Shown here piece after piece: positions 17,884 to 26,856 of a DNA stretch of 64,000 nt; the first letter of the stretch is position 1; the number at the start of each line of letters is the position of its first letter. The position numbers were made by a program, and so were the translations under genes. The notes below the pieces were generated by a model that worked only from the letters and a program-made list of their open reading frames with translations, was not told where the DNA came from and made no database searches. The DNA comes from a virus. Location of the stretch: the IMG/VR virus record IMGVR_UViG_3300046513_000348, positions 1 through 64,000 of that record. One strand, 5' to 3'.

Positions 17884-18651
17884 TTACACGGTTTTCATGT
17901 ATTGGGAAAGAGAGACATAGTGCGGACGGACGAAGCGATACATTGCTTCAGCCATTTGTTCCTGATGTCGCTGGTCGTCTGCCTTGAGAACCACGTCTGC
18001 AAGTTCGTGCATGTCTTTGGCCATGCCGAAATGCATGTTCTTACCGTTCTTGGAAGAGTAGTACCGAACGCGGAAGTGTTTGCCGTGATTCATGACATTC
18101 ACGCCGGGCGGAAGGATGAGTCCACTGAACTCACGCTCGTCTTTCCAGTTGTACTTGACAGGGAACCAGAGCGACTCGTTGATCGCCTCGGTGACCGTGC
18201 GGATATTGGCGAAGTAATGCTCAGATGCAGCCGCAACCATACTCTCGTAATTAGAGTAGTGAAAGTTCTTCGCGAATTCAGTTCCGCTGAATACTCGGAT
18301 CTGGATATCGCGAGGACCGCGCTTCACTACCTGCATCTTCGAGGGAAGGAAGAACACGCCGTGACCTGGAATGATCTTGACACCTTCTTCTTTACGATCG
18401 AAGAGCTTGCGCAGTTTCCCGCGCTCATTGAAAGCGATCGAATGATGCAGGGCCTTGTTGTAGGTCCTGAACGCTTCCGGCGATACCTCTCCATCCTGGA
18501 ACGGATTGAAGACATGCTGCTCTTCCTGGGAGCGAACATTCCAAGAACGCTGGAAGTCGCCGAAACGTACGATGGACAGATCGGTATCAATTGGGAATTC
18601 GCGGTCGAGAATTCGTGCTACATTTTTGCCGACAGAGATGGTCATTGCCAT
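17884..18651 (-). CDS. Hypothetical protein with AP2-like C-terminal segment
   Basis: 255 aa. The first 170 residues are unrecognised. A segment near residues 183-230 (LPPGVNVMNHGKHFRVRYYS, then GKNMHFGMAKDMHELADVVL) resembles the three-strand-plus-helix AP2 DNA-binding fold seen in phage proteins and homing endonucleases. No HNH or other nuclease residues are visible beside it. The ATG follows GAAGGATT. It ends at a strong terminator and lies downstream of the 235-aa gene. DNA binding is a moderate inference. Confidence 0.6.
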   Translation of the reverse strand: MAMTISVGKNVARILDREFPIDTDLSIVRFGDFQRSWNVRSQEEQHVFNPFQDGEVSPEAFRTYNKALHHSIAFNERGKLRKLFDRKEEGVKIIPGHGVFFLPSKMQVVKRGPRDIQIRVFSGTEFAKNFHYSNYESMVAAASEHYFANIRTVTEAINESLWFPVKYNWKDEREFSGLILPPGVNVMNHGKHFRVRYYSSKNGKNMHFGMAKDMHELADVVLKADDQRHQEQMAEAMYRFVRPHYVSLSQYMKTV

Positions 18652-18690
18652 GGTCGATTTTAATCCTTCTAAGTTTGAACAAACTGCCCG

Positions 18691-19398
18691 TTAAGCTGCA
18701 ACCATGTTACTGGTAGCGGCTTCCGGTTTGTCTTGCTGGGCGTTAACTTCTTCACCTGCTTGACGCGCTTTGATGATGCACTTTGCCATTTCCACGGCCA
18801 CCAGGAAGTGGGCATGGCTGACAAGGTACGGGTTCCGAGGAACACCAGTGTTGGCTGCCAGTCGACGTGGGTCGCCTGCCAGCTCGTACGACGTGAGGAC
18901 ACGTTCGTTCTGGAACGCATCGATCATCTCTTTAACTGCTGCGATGACCGTATCGACCCAGACATACTGCTTCTTCCAAGCAGCTTTGTAGTAGCGAGCA
19001 GCTTCCTCGCTTGTGTAGCCGGCCGCCTTCAGCACCGTCAGACGACCCTGCTCGAAGATTGCTCGGGTACGCACCGTAAGCGGCAGAGCCACAATGGTTC
19101 GGCCGACCACGACGTTGTCGACGCGACGAACATTGACCTTGAGATTCCAGTCGCCGATACGGCTGGGAATATCTCGCCATTTATCGAAGAACGCCGTGAT
19201 ATCGTTCTGGCGTCCCTCGCGTACCATCTTTTCGATCTCGAGTGCAGTTGGATCGACAATGGTCTGTTTGGGTTCAGAATAGCCGACGTTGATTGCACCG
19301 GCACGACGACGAGAAGCTTTACTGTTAAAGCCTGCGTGGTTCGGATTTGCCATGGTTTTATTCCCGCCTCCGAGTTGAGGCACACTTAAGAAAGTCAT
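18691..19398 (-). CDS. Hypothetical protein, early-type promoter
   Basis: 235 aa. I chose the ATG at 19398 because GGAGT lies 5 bases upstream; a Met at residue 16 (MANPNHAGF) is an alternative with a more distant GGAGG. It is mostly helical and basic in the first 35 residues (SKASRRRAG). No domain is recognised. An AT-rich early-type element lies about 90 bases upstream, and the gene is followed by the 255-aa gene in the same direction. It may be part of a short early operon. Confidence 0.7.
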   Translation of the reverse strand: MTFLSVPQLGGGNKTMANPNHAGFNSKASRRRAGAINVGYSEPKQTIVDPTALEIEKMVREGRQNDITAFFDKWRDIPSRIGDWNLKVNVRRVDNVVVGRTIVALPLTVRTRAIFEQGRLTVLKAAGYTSEEAARYYKAAWKKQYVWVDTVIAAVKEMIDAFQNERVLTSYELAGDPRRLAANTGVPRNPYLVSHAHFLVAVEMAKCIIKARQAGEEVNAQQDKPEAATSNMVAA

Positions 19399-19489
19399 GA
19401 TGACTCCTATTCAATTGTTGCAGTCGTATAGACTGTTTTAATGTTACGATTGGACAAGACCTCCATTTATTTTTGGGGCTGTTCACGTT

Positions 19490-19520
19490 TGTTATATATT
19501 TCTGATTTATTCTGCAGTGA
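19490..19520 (-). promoter_or_regulatory. Early-type AT-rich promoter candidate
   Basis: Reading the minus strand, TATATAAC (one mismatch from the TATATTAC core of phiKZ early promoters) lies about 90 bases before the 235-aa gene. The flanking pattern matches the other early-type elements here, with a T-rich block about 10 bases from the core. Confidence 0.45.
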
Positions 19521-19535
19521 GACAAACATAAACCG

Positions 19536-19565
19536 ATACTACCAGCCCGTGAGGGCTGGTAGTAT
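19536..19565 (-). terminator. Hairpin terminator
   Basis: A 13-bp perfect stem (ATACTACCAGCCC) with a GTGA tetraloop, touching the stop codon of the small gene that ends at 19565. It separates that gene from the downstream 235-aa gene and its promoter. A T-run is present only on the plus side. Confidence 0.75.
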
Positions 19566-19945
19566 TAGCTTTTTGTTGATGCGTTTGGCTGTGACCTCAG
19601 GAGATCCTCAAGCTTCTTCAATTCCCTGCCAGCACCGCCTAGCGTTTTCGCGCTATGCTTCTTAGCAGATTGAATTACCTTAAGGAAGTCTCGTCGAGGA
19701 AACTGGATTAGCTGATCGAACGGAATGCCGAAGATTTCGAAGACTCGATTTTCAGCGAATTGATCGAGTCTGAAATCCAGCGGGTCCACTTCCGCAAGAG
19801 ACTCTTTGGGCGACAGGTAGAGAAGAGGCCAGGGCACATCTGGATTTTCCGGACCGTGATGGTCGTAGATCCCGAACGCTGTTTCGTAGTGCATCCTCAT
19901 GATGAGGTCTGCCTCCACGACATTCGGGAACTTCAACTTGGTCAT
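19565..19945 (-). CDS. Hypothetical protein, start uncertain
   Basis: About 126 aa from the ATG at 19945 (MTKLKFPNVVEADLIM). The open frame extends further upstream, but that part reads as a shadow of the 505-aa gene's 3' end. No good ribosome site precedes this ATG. Instead an 8-bp inverted repeat (GCCTGCAA / TTGCAGGC, 19947-19970) sits directly before it, so translation may be low, coupled, or from a GTG/TTG a few codons upstream. The C-terminus is basic and Lys-rich. No domain is recognised. Confidence 0.55.
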   Translation of the reverse strand: MTKLKFPNVVEADLIMRMHYETAFGIYDHHGPENPDVPWPLLYLSPKESLAEVDPLDFRLDQFAENRVFEIFGIPFDQLIQFPRRDFLKVIQSAKKHSAKTLGGAGRELKKLEDLLRSQPNASTKS

Positions 19946-20007
19946 CGCCTGCAACACAACGTTTGCAGGCGAATTGTTTCTGTCCTCTGCCCTGGCTAGC
20001 TCCGGCT

Positions 20008-21525
20008 CTAGTCCGACGTGTCCTCCAAGCTCCGCGACGTGATCCCATGCAACTTCTGCTCGACCAGCTGAAAAAAAACCGAAATCGAGTCGATGGGAAT
20101 CAGACGCGGCCACTTGTCACCCGACTTCGTGTCTTCGTATTCGTTGACCGAGGTCGTGGCGATGAGTGCCACTTGCGTCTTGTTGATGTAGTCCGAGACT
20201 GCCTTGAAGAACTTCTTGGAGATCTCGTCCGAGGTCGACAGGGAGGTCAGCACCTTGTCCACGTTTTCACGGGTGGTGTAGAGCTCGCCGTCTTCCTCGA
20301 TGGCCTTGATGTAGTGCGAGTACTGGCGCAGACGGGATGCCAGCGCCAGCTGGCTGATGTAGGCCAGACGTTTGCGTTCGTCTGCATCGGCGCCGAGAGC
20401 AGCGTGGACGGCTGCCTGGATCTCGTTAATCCACTTCTCGCCGGAGTCGAACCATTCGCGCAGGCTCGGCGTATGCAGGTGCAACTTAACGCCTTCGCCG
20501 ATATCGACCACGGTGTTCTGGTTGAACACGAAGCCATCGCGGTAGTCCTTGACGGTCTTCAGGGTCATCGGCTGTTCGATGCGCTTCACCATGTGCGACA
20601 GCTGAGCGTCGTTGAACATGTTCGCGTCCATGAACAGCGACTTGCGCACGTCGATCAGCTGTTTGACTTCGCCCTTCGGCAGCTTGGTATCTTCGGTGAA
20701 GACCGAGCGCTTCAGTGGGAAACCATTCGGATAGACGGCCGTTGCCACCGAGTGGGCGATCAGCGGCATGTCGTTGATGGTGATGTGGTCCGACAGGTTT
20801 TCGATCGGCAGATCCGACACGGTGGTCTCGACCAGCGAACCGACCCAGTGCTGATAGATCGCACGAGCCGTGAACACCTGGTTGTTCGAGAACAGCAGGC
20901 CGTGGGTCTTGCGACCGAGCTTGACGGTTTCAGCCAGCACTTCACGCCACATCGAGATGATCTCGTCTTCACCCAGTGGCTTGACCGTGGCGTAGAAGCC
21001 CGATGCCATCAGGGGAACCTGCACCGGCGAACCCAGGCCGAGCTTGGCACGGATCGACAGCTGCAGACGTTCGGAGCTCATCTTGGCGCCGCGGCCCTTG
21101 TTGGTGAACTTGGGGCGACCGATGTTGATGTTGCTGCCGGCGAACGACAGGGTGTTACGCCAGGATGCGTTTGGGTTGGCCAGTGCATCTTCGAAAATGC
21201 CGTGAGCCGGATGCGAAACGAAACCGCTCAGCAGGTTCTGATACCAGCTGACCGAATCTTCGCTGATGTCGACTTCACCGATCTTGGAGGATTCCAGATC
21301 GGCATTGACGGCATCGGCGGTGTCCGGCAGAACCGGGACCATGATGTCCTGGAACTTGTCGGCCTGCTCGTCGGTCATGTCGGTGACGACTGGCGCCTTG
21401 ATTTCGTAGTTCTTGTCTTGCTTGGGGACGACTGCGGACTGCGGGTCCACCGAAAGAGGGGTATCTTCCGGCAGACTCAGGTCCACGTCATCGCCGTTCG
21501 GATGATCTTCAGGAGCGACGGACAT
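20008..21525 (-). CDS. Putative virion/baseplate structural protein
   Basis: 505 aa with strongly C/G-biased third codon positions, suggesting high expression. Residues 1-85 are acidic and disordered-looking. A segment near residues 130-180 (RLQLSIRAKLGLGSPVQVPL followed by SGFYATVKP) resembles segments I associate with T4-like baseplate hub proteins, though I cannot confirm the family. It follows AAGGAACCAAC and lies 9 bases after the 256-aa gene, so the two are co-expressed and perhaps form a complex. Confidence 0.65.
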   Translation of the reverse strand: MSVAPEDHPNGDDVDLSLPEDTPLSVDPQSAVVPKQDKNYEIKAPVVTDMTDEQADKFQDIMVPVLPDTADAVNADLESSKIGEVDISEDSVSWYQNLLSGFVSHPAHGIFEDALANPNASWRNTLSFAGSNINIGRPKFTNKGRGAKMSSERLQLSIRAKLGLGSPVQVPLMASGFYATVKPLGEDEIISMWREVLAETVKLGRKTHGLLFSNNQVFTARAIYQHWVGSLVETTVSDLPIENLSDHITINDMPLIAHSVATAVYPNGFPLKRSVFTEDTKLPKGEVKQLIDVRKSLFMDANMFNDAQLSHMVKRIEQPMTLKTVKDYRDGFVFNQNTVVDIGEGVKLHLHTPSLREWFDSGEKWINEIQAAVHAALGADADERKRLAYISQLALASRLRQYSHYIKAIEEDGELYTTRENVDKVLTSLSTSDEISKKFFKAVSDYINKTQVALIATTSVNEYEDTKSGDKWPRLIPIDSISVFFQLVEQKLHGITSRSLEDTSD

Positions 21526-21534
21526 GTTGGTTCC

Positions 21535-22305
21535 TTACATGTTGGGACGGATCAGGCCGTGGCGCGTCGCCGGGTCAGCCTGGACTTCTTCGGTAGCGGC
21601 CGTATCGGCGACTTCCACGGCGGCGAGTTCATCGACCGGCGATGCGACGTTGGTCTGGCCACGAGCCGCGATGTTTTCGGCGACTTCAGCCGGAACGATC
21701 AGGTCGGCGATGGTCGCCGGCAGTTCTTCTTCTTTCTTGACTTCGGTGAACTCGACGTCGGACACGACTTTCACGTCGACCATTTTGGCCTGGGCATCGG
21801 CAATCGTGGTCTTGGCCAGTTCGTCCTTGGCGTCCAGCAGCTGCTTCAGTGCCTTGTTGAAAATGGCGTTGAGCTCTTCGATGATCGGCTGGTAGGTGGA
21901 GAAGAAGTCGGTGTCGAAGGCCTGGTACATGTCGAAGATGCGGTAGGCTTCTTCCAGTTCCTTGACGCTCAGGCACAGCTTGTTCTTGTCCTTGTGCAGG
22001 TTCCACAGCGACTCGAAGTCGGCGCCGGTGACCACTGCCTTTTCCTGCAACAGTTTTTGCAGTTCATTGAAGCGCGCCGTATCGCCGTTCTTCGAGATCT
22101 TCAGCAGCACGATCGGGTGTGCGTACTGGACCATGCGGTGGGCCAGCTGTTCGATGTACTGCTGGGTACGGCCGTGGACGATCTTCAGCTCGAACCAGGC
22201 ACGAGTGGTTTTCTCGCGAACGACGCGTGCGGACTGCTTCTTGCCGCCAGCGGCTTCGTGGGCTGCTGCGTCTTTTGCGCGGCGGGACATGGATTTACGG
22301 GTCAT
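21535..22305 (-). CDS. Hypothetical helical protein, partner of the 505-aa protein
   Basis: 256 aa. It has a basic N-terminus (MTRKSMSRRAKDAA), a helical middle with coiled-coil character (about 50-160), and an acidic, Ala/Val/Glu-rich C-terminal tail that is probably disordered. Codon bias is high. It is the first gene of a minus-strand pair with the 505-aa gene (AAGGATTATCC before ATG). The divergent gap to the plus-strand 296-aa gene is about 118 bases and must contain promoters for both directions. No family is recognised. Confidence 0.7.
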   Translation of the reverse strand: MTRKSMSRRAKDAAAHEAAGGKKQSARVVREKTTRAWFELKIVHGRTQQYIEQLAHRMVQYAHPIVLLKISKNGDTARFNELQKLLQEKAVVTGADFESLWNLHKDKNKLCLSVKELEEAYRIFDMYQAFDTDFFSTYQPIIEELNAIFNKALKQLLDAKDELAKTTIADAQAKMVDVKVVSDVEFTEVKKEEELPATIADLIVPAEVAENIAARGQTNVASPVDELAAVEVADTAATEEVQADPATRHGLIRPNM

Positions 22306-22423
22306 GACTGGATAATCCTTTGTAATGGATTGAAGAGAATTCGTTCAGACGATAGGTTCATTCACATAAAAAAATACTTATTTATGTTCTTGAGAGATCT
22401 TCTGGACAAACAAGGAGAAACTT

Positions 22424-23314
22424 ATGCTCGACGAGAGCCTTGACAACTTTCTGGAAACTTCGCTGACGGCGGAGCGTTACAAACTATACGTCGATGTCAT
22501 TTCCTATCTGGAAAGCATAGAATACAGCACGATCCAGGATGAACTCCTGAATCTGGCATTCTCGTCTATCAGTGACGAAGATGACAACCACGACAAACCG
22601 GACTCCCTGATCTGCGACGAAATGCATGCGCATCTCATCCAGGTTCTGGTATCCCAGCTGCGCGTCAACGGCGTGACTATCTCGGAAGAGACCACGCTGA
22701 AAGATACCTACGATCTGGCAGTGGGCATTGCTCACATCGTTGGTCATGAAGACGTGGCGAGTATTCTGGCTACGGCTGGTAACGACGAAGGTCCGATCGA
22801 TCAGTTGGCAGAAATCCTGCATCTGGTCACGACCGTCGCTACCGAACACTGGCTGACGATGATCGATGAGGTTTCTCCTCAGCTGATCAAACGCATCGTG
22901 GAGCTGGCAAACCGTACCGTCGATGCCGAGTATCAAGAGATGGAAGCCACGGCTGAATATTTACAGAAGCTGCGTATCTATTCCGAGTTCGCCCACAACG
23001 CGGGCCGTGATCTGAAGTGCTTCGATCTGGTCGAGACCAACATCCTTGGCCGGGACTTCACTTTCTACATCAACGGAGGTACGATCAACGAACTGTTCGA
23101 AGGCAACGAGATGGAGCGCCTGGCCCTCGAGCTCTACGGTATGGCATTGATGTCGGCCGATGCAAAGGACGATCCACCGGCGGCAGTTCGTGCCATCATC
23201 GAGCAGTATCTTTCCGACACGACTCGTATCGTGAAACTCAATAACGAAATCACCAAGATCAATTCGACCTTCGTGAAATTTTTTCAAACCACCACCAAGG
23301 GATTGACCTCCTAA
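22424..23314 (+). CDS. Hypothetical protein, upstream of the RNAP beta' C subunit
   Basis: 296-aa acidic helical protein with no motif I know. It starts after AAGGAGAAACTT and ends two bases before the beta'-like gene at 23316, so the two are co-transcribed and probably translated together. This placement suggests either an RNA-polymerase-associated factor or another virion component packaged with the polymerase. That is inference from adjacency only. Confidence 0.7.
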   Translation: MLDESLDNFLETSLTAERYKLYVDVISYLESIEYSTIQDELLNLAFSSISDEDDNHDKPDSLICDEMHAHLIQVLVSQLRVNGVTISEETTLKDTYDLAVGIAHIVGHEDVASILATAGNDEGPIDQLAEILHLVTTVATEHWLTMIDEVSPQLIKRIVELANRTVDAEYQEMEATAEYLQKLRIYSEFAHNAGRDLKCFDLVETNILGRDFTFYINGGTINELFEGNEMERLALELYGMALMSADAKDDPPAAVRAIIEQYLSDTTRIVKLNNEITKINSTFVKFFQTTTKGLTS

Positions 23315-23315
23315 A

Positions 23316-24614
23316 ATGGACAAGCGAGACTTTTTCATGCAATGCATGAAACAAGGCAAATATAAATACAAACCATGGGTTCTCCGCGCCTTCTCTCTGG
23401 TGCGGGAAACCAAGACGGTTGAGAATATTGAGTTCTTCGATATTCTCCAGACCCCAGCCGGTTTCTTCTACAAGGATCCGGAAACGAAAGGTCTTGAACC
23501 GATTACTGGCATGGGCATCGTGGCAGGTAAGCCGATGTTCAACGCCAAAGAAAAACTGACCATTCGTAAAGGCGAGTTGCCAGGAGTGGATAAGGACATC
23601 GAAACCGATTACGGCCGCGTCCTCTACTTCTTCGTGATCTTCGACTACTCATTCGGTACGAAGGTTCCATTCCAGAACAAAGCGCTGAACATGCGTGCGT
23701 TCGAAGATGAACTGGCTTCTCGTCTGGACGACGATGTGGCTCCTGGTCAACAGGAAAAGCTGGATCGCTTCTATCCGCGTGAACTGATCAAGTACTACGA
23801 GGCAATGGCGTATAGCCGTGGCCTTGCGATGCTATTCGTTCCTGCGGCTTCGCCTAAGTCAATGACTGTGTCGAAGGAAGTCCTCAAGCGGCGCGATGAA
23901 TTGTTCAATGATCCGAAGATCGATCTGAATAACCAGGCTGTTGCCGCTGCGGTTGAGAACGAACTCATGGCCCTGGACAAGAAGACCTTCGAGGGCGATC
24001 CGGCTTCCGGTTACCTGATCAGTAAGAAGAACTGGGCATCTCGTAAGAAGTGCTTCATCTCCTTCGGTTCGGGTGCCAGCCTGACGCCTGATTCCCAGAC
24101 CGCTTATGTCAAGATGAGTCTGGATGAAGGAACGGACATCAGTCAGTTCAAAGACTACAACGACGAGATGCGTACGGGCTCCTACAAGCGTGGTGTGGAA
24201 ACCATGTTCGGTGGTGAACTCGATAAGTGGCTCGTTCGAGAGTCGTCCAACATCCGTGTCGACTTCACGGACTGTGGTAGCACTGTCGGTATTCCTGACA
24301 CTGTTACCGACTTCAACAAGGTTTCGTTCATCGGAAAATACATCGTGGCTGGCAAACAACCACTGAAGTTGACCGAGGACAACATCGGAACTTATATGGG
24401 TAAGGTCGTTTTGCGGCGATCACCAGCTGCTTGCTGGACCGGCGCGCCTGACTACTGTCACGTATGTTTGGGCGACAGACTTTCCATGAACCCCGATGCA
24501 ATTTCCATCGCATTCTCCCAATACGGACACGACTTCATGGGCGAATCGATGAGCGCGATGCACGGCAAGGCTTTGGCTATTGCCCGCATGGATTTCCATT
24601 CCGAAGTTTCTTAA
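23316..24614 (+). CDS. RNA polymerase beta'-like C-terminal subunit (small paralogue)
   Basis: 432 aa. Residues 290-400 align by eye with bacterial beta' from the trigger-loop approach to the second zinc site: GSYKRGVETMFGGELDKWLV, then FTDCGSTVGI (compare TEDDCGTHEGI in E. coli beta'), then C373, C381 and C384 (CWTGAPDYCHVC). With C320 these match the four zinc cysteines of beta' (C814/888/895/898). Residues 1-280 are divergent. It is much shorter than the 684-aa paralogue at 37386. Its location among probable virion genes on the plus strand suggests the virion polymerase; that is inference. Confidence 0.8.
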   Translation: MDKRDFFMQCMKQGKYKYKPWVLRAFSLVRETKTVENIEFFDILQTPAGFFYKDPETKGLEPITGMGIVAGKPMFNAKEKLTIRKGELPGVDKDIETDYGRVLYFFVIFDYSFGTKVPFQNKALNMRAFEDELASRLDDDVAPGQQEKLDRFYPRELIKYYEAMAYSRGLAMLFVPAASPKSMTVSKEVLKRRDELFNDPKIDLNNQAVAAAVENELMALDKKTFEGDPASGYLISKKNWASRKKCFISFGSGASLTPDSQTAYVKMSLDEGTDISQFKDYNDEMRTGSYKRGVETMFGGELDKWLVRESSNIRVDFTDCGSTVGIPDTVTDFNKVSFIGKYIVAGKQPLKLTEDNIGTYMGKVVLRRSPAACWTGAPDYCHVCLGDRLSMNPDAISIAFSQYGHDFMGESMSAMHGKALAIARMDFHSEVS

Positions 24615-24629
24615 CAGGAGTTTACACTC

Positions 24630-25436
24630 ATGAGCACTGCAAAAGACCAGTCGACCGAAATCAACAAGGCCGACACCACCACGACCACGACCGCTACCAC
24701 CGCCTCGGGCGACAGCAAGGGCGAGCAGCAGACCATCACCTCCAGCGATGTTGGCGATCTGAACGCAGTCCTGGGTGCCGCTGCTACCGAGCAGAAGGCT
24801 CCGGAACCGACCGGCGTGACCACCACCCAGCGCACCGTCGTGCAACAACCTGCTGCCAAGGTCCAGGGCGTTCAGACCGCCGCCGCCAAGCCTGCTACGC
24901 CGGCGCCTGCTCCGGTTGTCAAGACCGTCGCAACCGGCGTGACGGTGACCGACACTGCCCCTGTGGCCGACGAGCAACTGCCGGAAGTCGTGGAGGCACT
25001 GAAGGTCGGCAAGATGCAAACCAACGCCGCCATGCACGACATCCTGAACTACGTGCAGGACATGCATCCGGGCAAGCCGCAAAGCGCCGCTTCGATTGAA
25101 GCCAACCAGCTGAAACTGCTGAACGCGCTGTACACGATCGTGATCTCCGAAGACACGAACTTCGCGACCGTGTTCAAAGGCGTCATCGCCATCGTGCGTC
25201 GTCACCGCAACGACTGCTTCAAGGTCACCATGCGTAACCGCGGCCTGAACACCGTGAGCATGGCAACGATCGACAACAAGAACATGCGCTTCCTGACCCG
25301 TCTCGTCGACACCCTGTTCGTCGCCTCGGGCCTGAAAGACATGTCGACCGTGAAACAACACGTCGACATGAAGAAGCTGTTCGAAGCGATCGCCAACGTG
25401 CGTGCCAAGCAGAACCTGACCGCCTTCTTCTCCTAA
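24630..25436 (+). CDS. Abundant hypothetical protein with Thr/Ala/Pro-rich N-terminus
   Basis: 268 aa. Residues 1-110 are low complexity (Thr, Ala, Val, Pro, Gln) and probably disordered. Residues 125-268 form a compact helical domain (LNALYTIVISEDTNFATVF, RFLTRLVDTLFVASGL). Codon bias is among the strongest in the window, suggesting a high-copy virion or infection protein. It lies 15 bases after the beta' C gene with a strong ribosome site (CAGGAG) and ends at a bidirectional terminator. No family is recognised. Confidence 0.7.
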   Translation: MSTAKDQSTEINKADTTTTTTATTASGDSKGEQQTITSSDVGDLNAVLGAAATEQKAPEPTGVTTTQRTVVQQPAAKVQGVQTAAAKPATPAPAPVVKTVATGVTVTDTAPVADEQLPEVVEALKVGKMQTNAAMHDILNYVQDMHPGKPQSAASIEANQLKLLNALYTIVISEDTNFATVFKGVIAIVRRHRNDCFKVTMRNRGLNTVSMATIDNKNMRFLTRLVDTLFVASGLKDMSTVKQHVDMKKLFEAIANVRAKQNLTAFFS

Positions 25437-25455
25437 TCGAGAACATAGCGTCATA

Positions 25456-25489
25456 GATACTCCTACCGCCTCACGGCGGTAGGAGTATC
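25456..25489. terminator. Bidirectional terminator, convergent junction
   Basis: A 15-bp perfect stem (GATACTCCTACCGCC) with a TCAC loop (GTGA on the other strand, a GNRA loop). It lies between the plus-strand 268-aa gene and the minus-strand 311-aa gene. Confidence 0.85.
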
Positions 25490-25502
25490 TACTTATGCTG
25501 TC

Positions 25503-26438
25503 TTAACGACGCTTCTTGCGGGTAACACGCTTCGCACGTTGCCGGCGATTCTTCTCGTGTTCCAGCTGGTCCTTGCGGGCCTGTGCTGCGAAGTTGGTAC
25601 GCTCGGTTTCCTGCATGATGTCCGAGTAGGTCACGTCGATGGCATTCTGATAGAAGTCACGACGGAACTTTTCATTCGGGATCAGCTCGTTCGTACCCAG
25701 CAGGTCGAACGGCAGCATCGATGCTTCCTTCGCGCCCTTCGACAGGAATTGCGTGAAGTAGCGAACGATTGCAATCGACATACCCTCGCAACGATCGTTG
25801 TAGTGGATATGACCCTTGTGACGGTACAGGACGCCGTTCAGGCCGTTCAACTTGTAGTACTTCTCGCAGATCTTGATCAGGTCGAGTGCGATCGCCTGGA
25901 GGCCTTTGCCGCCGGAGTACTCGGTGATTGCCTGGGCCACCACATTCATCAGCATCCATTGGTAAGTCGCCACGTAGGTTTCGACACGACCCTGGATCAT
26001 GGAACGACCATTGTATTCCACGAGAGCCTTCTCGAGTTCTTGCAGGACGTTCTTGCCGAAAGTGAACACCGACCAGCGATGGACTTTGCCAGCTTGCAGA
26101 AGACGGTCAACGACAGCCAGGAAGCGGTTGAATTCTTCTTCCTGCTTGATGCGACGCCGGTTGACGGTAGTGTTGGCGTCGACTTCAGCGAATTCGACAT
26201 TGCGACGCTCGGCGCGGTTGGCGGGACCGTTCTCGGTGAACCATTGTTCGTAGGTACCGGAGTAGCCTTTCTTTTTCGCAGCTTCGTAGGAAAGCCGGAA
26301 GGATTCGTCGAAGTTCGACTTGCGGTCGATAGGGCCAGTCTTGGGGCGCGTCTTGCGCTGATTCCAGATCAGGCCGAGGATTACCAGGATTACCAGCACT
26401 GCGACGAGGAGTGCTCGGAAGTCTTGAAAGATGGTCAT
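25503..26438 (-). CDS. Membrane-anchored hypothetical protein
   Basis: 311 aa. A single N-terminal transmembrane helix (ALLVAVLVILVILGLIW, residues 9-25) is followed by a basic stretch and a large, mostly helical soluble domain. The last 45 residues are very basic (RRQRAKRVTRKKRR). With positive charges just after the helix, the soluble part is probably cytoplasmic (N-out/C-in). The basic tail could bind nucleic acid or membrane. It is the last gene before the convergent terminator and follows the 133-aa gene by 13 bases. Confidence 0.7.
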   Translation of the reverse strand: MTIFQDFRALLVAVLVILVILGLIWNQRKTRPKTGPIDRKSNFDESFRLSYEAAKKKGYSGTYEQWFTENGPANRAERRNVEFAEVDANTTVNRRRIKQEEEFNRFLAVVDRLLQAGKVHRWSVFTFGKNVLQELEKALVEYNGRSMIQGRVETYVATYQWMLMNVVAQAITEYSGGKGLQAIALDLIKICEKYYKLNGLNGVLYRHKGHIHYNDRCEGMSIAIVRYFTQFLSKGAKEASMLPFDLLGTNELIPNEKFRRDFYQNAIDVTYSDIMQETERTNFAAQARKDQLEHEKNRRQRAKRVTRKKRR

Positions 26439-26451
26439 TTCATTTTCTCAC

Positions 26452-26853
26452 TTAGGAAGGAATATAAGTCATTACGACATGTCGGATGCCACCGTCACCA
26501 TTTGTTGAGGTTACAGGTACCAATTGAAGATCTTCCGCCTTGAAGATTACCAAAGCGGTAAGACCGGCCTTATCGTTTTCGAAGGACAAGTCCGTGTAAA
26601 AGCGACCATCCTTCTCAACGATTTCCCCGATGCTAATTAAGCCATCGAGTTCTTTCTTCTCCGGGTTTTTCTGCCGGATGTATTGCTGAATCATCTCAGC
26701 AACTTTCGTTTTGCGATCAGTGCGATTGAAGAACTGGATCAACTCTCGCCATTTGTCCAGTTCGATCTCATATTCCGGAGGGAAGAACAAAGGAACGTCC
26801 CTTACCGTTTTGTGAGTGTTCTTGGTTATGTTCAAAAGTTGATCCAAGCTCAT
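26452..26853 (-). CDS. Hypothetical protein
   Basis: 133-aa mixed alpha/beta protein with no motif I recognise. The ATG follows AGGGATAAGAA. It is the middle gene of a three-gene run with the ACP-like gene (3 bases upstream) and the membrane-anchored 311-aa gene (13 bases downstream). The tight spacing implies one transcript. Confidence 0.7.
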   Translation of the reverse strand: MSLDQLLNITKNTHKTVRDVPLFFPPEYEIELDKWRELIQFFNRTDRKTKVAEMIQQYIRQKNPEKKELDGLISIGEIVEKDGRFYTDLSFENDKAGLTALVIFKAEDLQLVPVTSTNGDGGIRHVVMTYIPS

Positions 26854-26856
26854 TTC

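Noticed and set aside
19963-22443. 826-codon open frame on the plus strand
   Set aside because: Antisense to the highly biased genes at 20008 and 21535; composition and lack of start signals mark it as a shadow.
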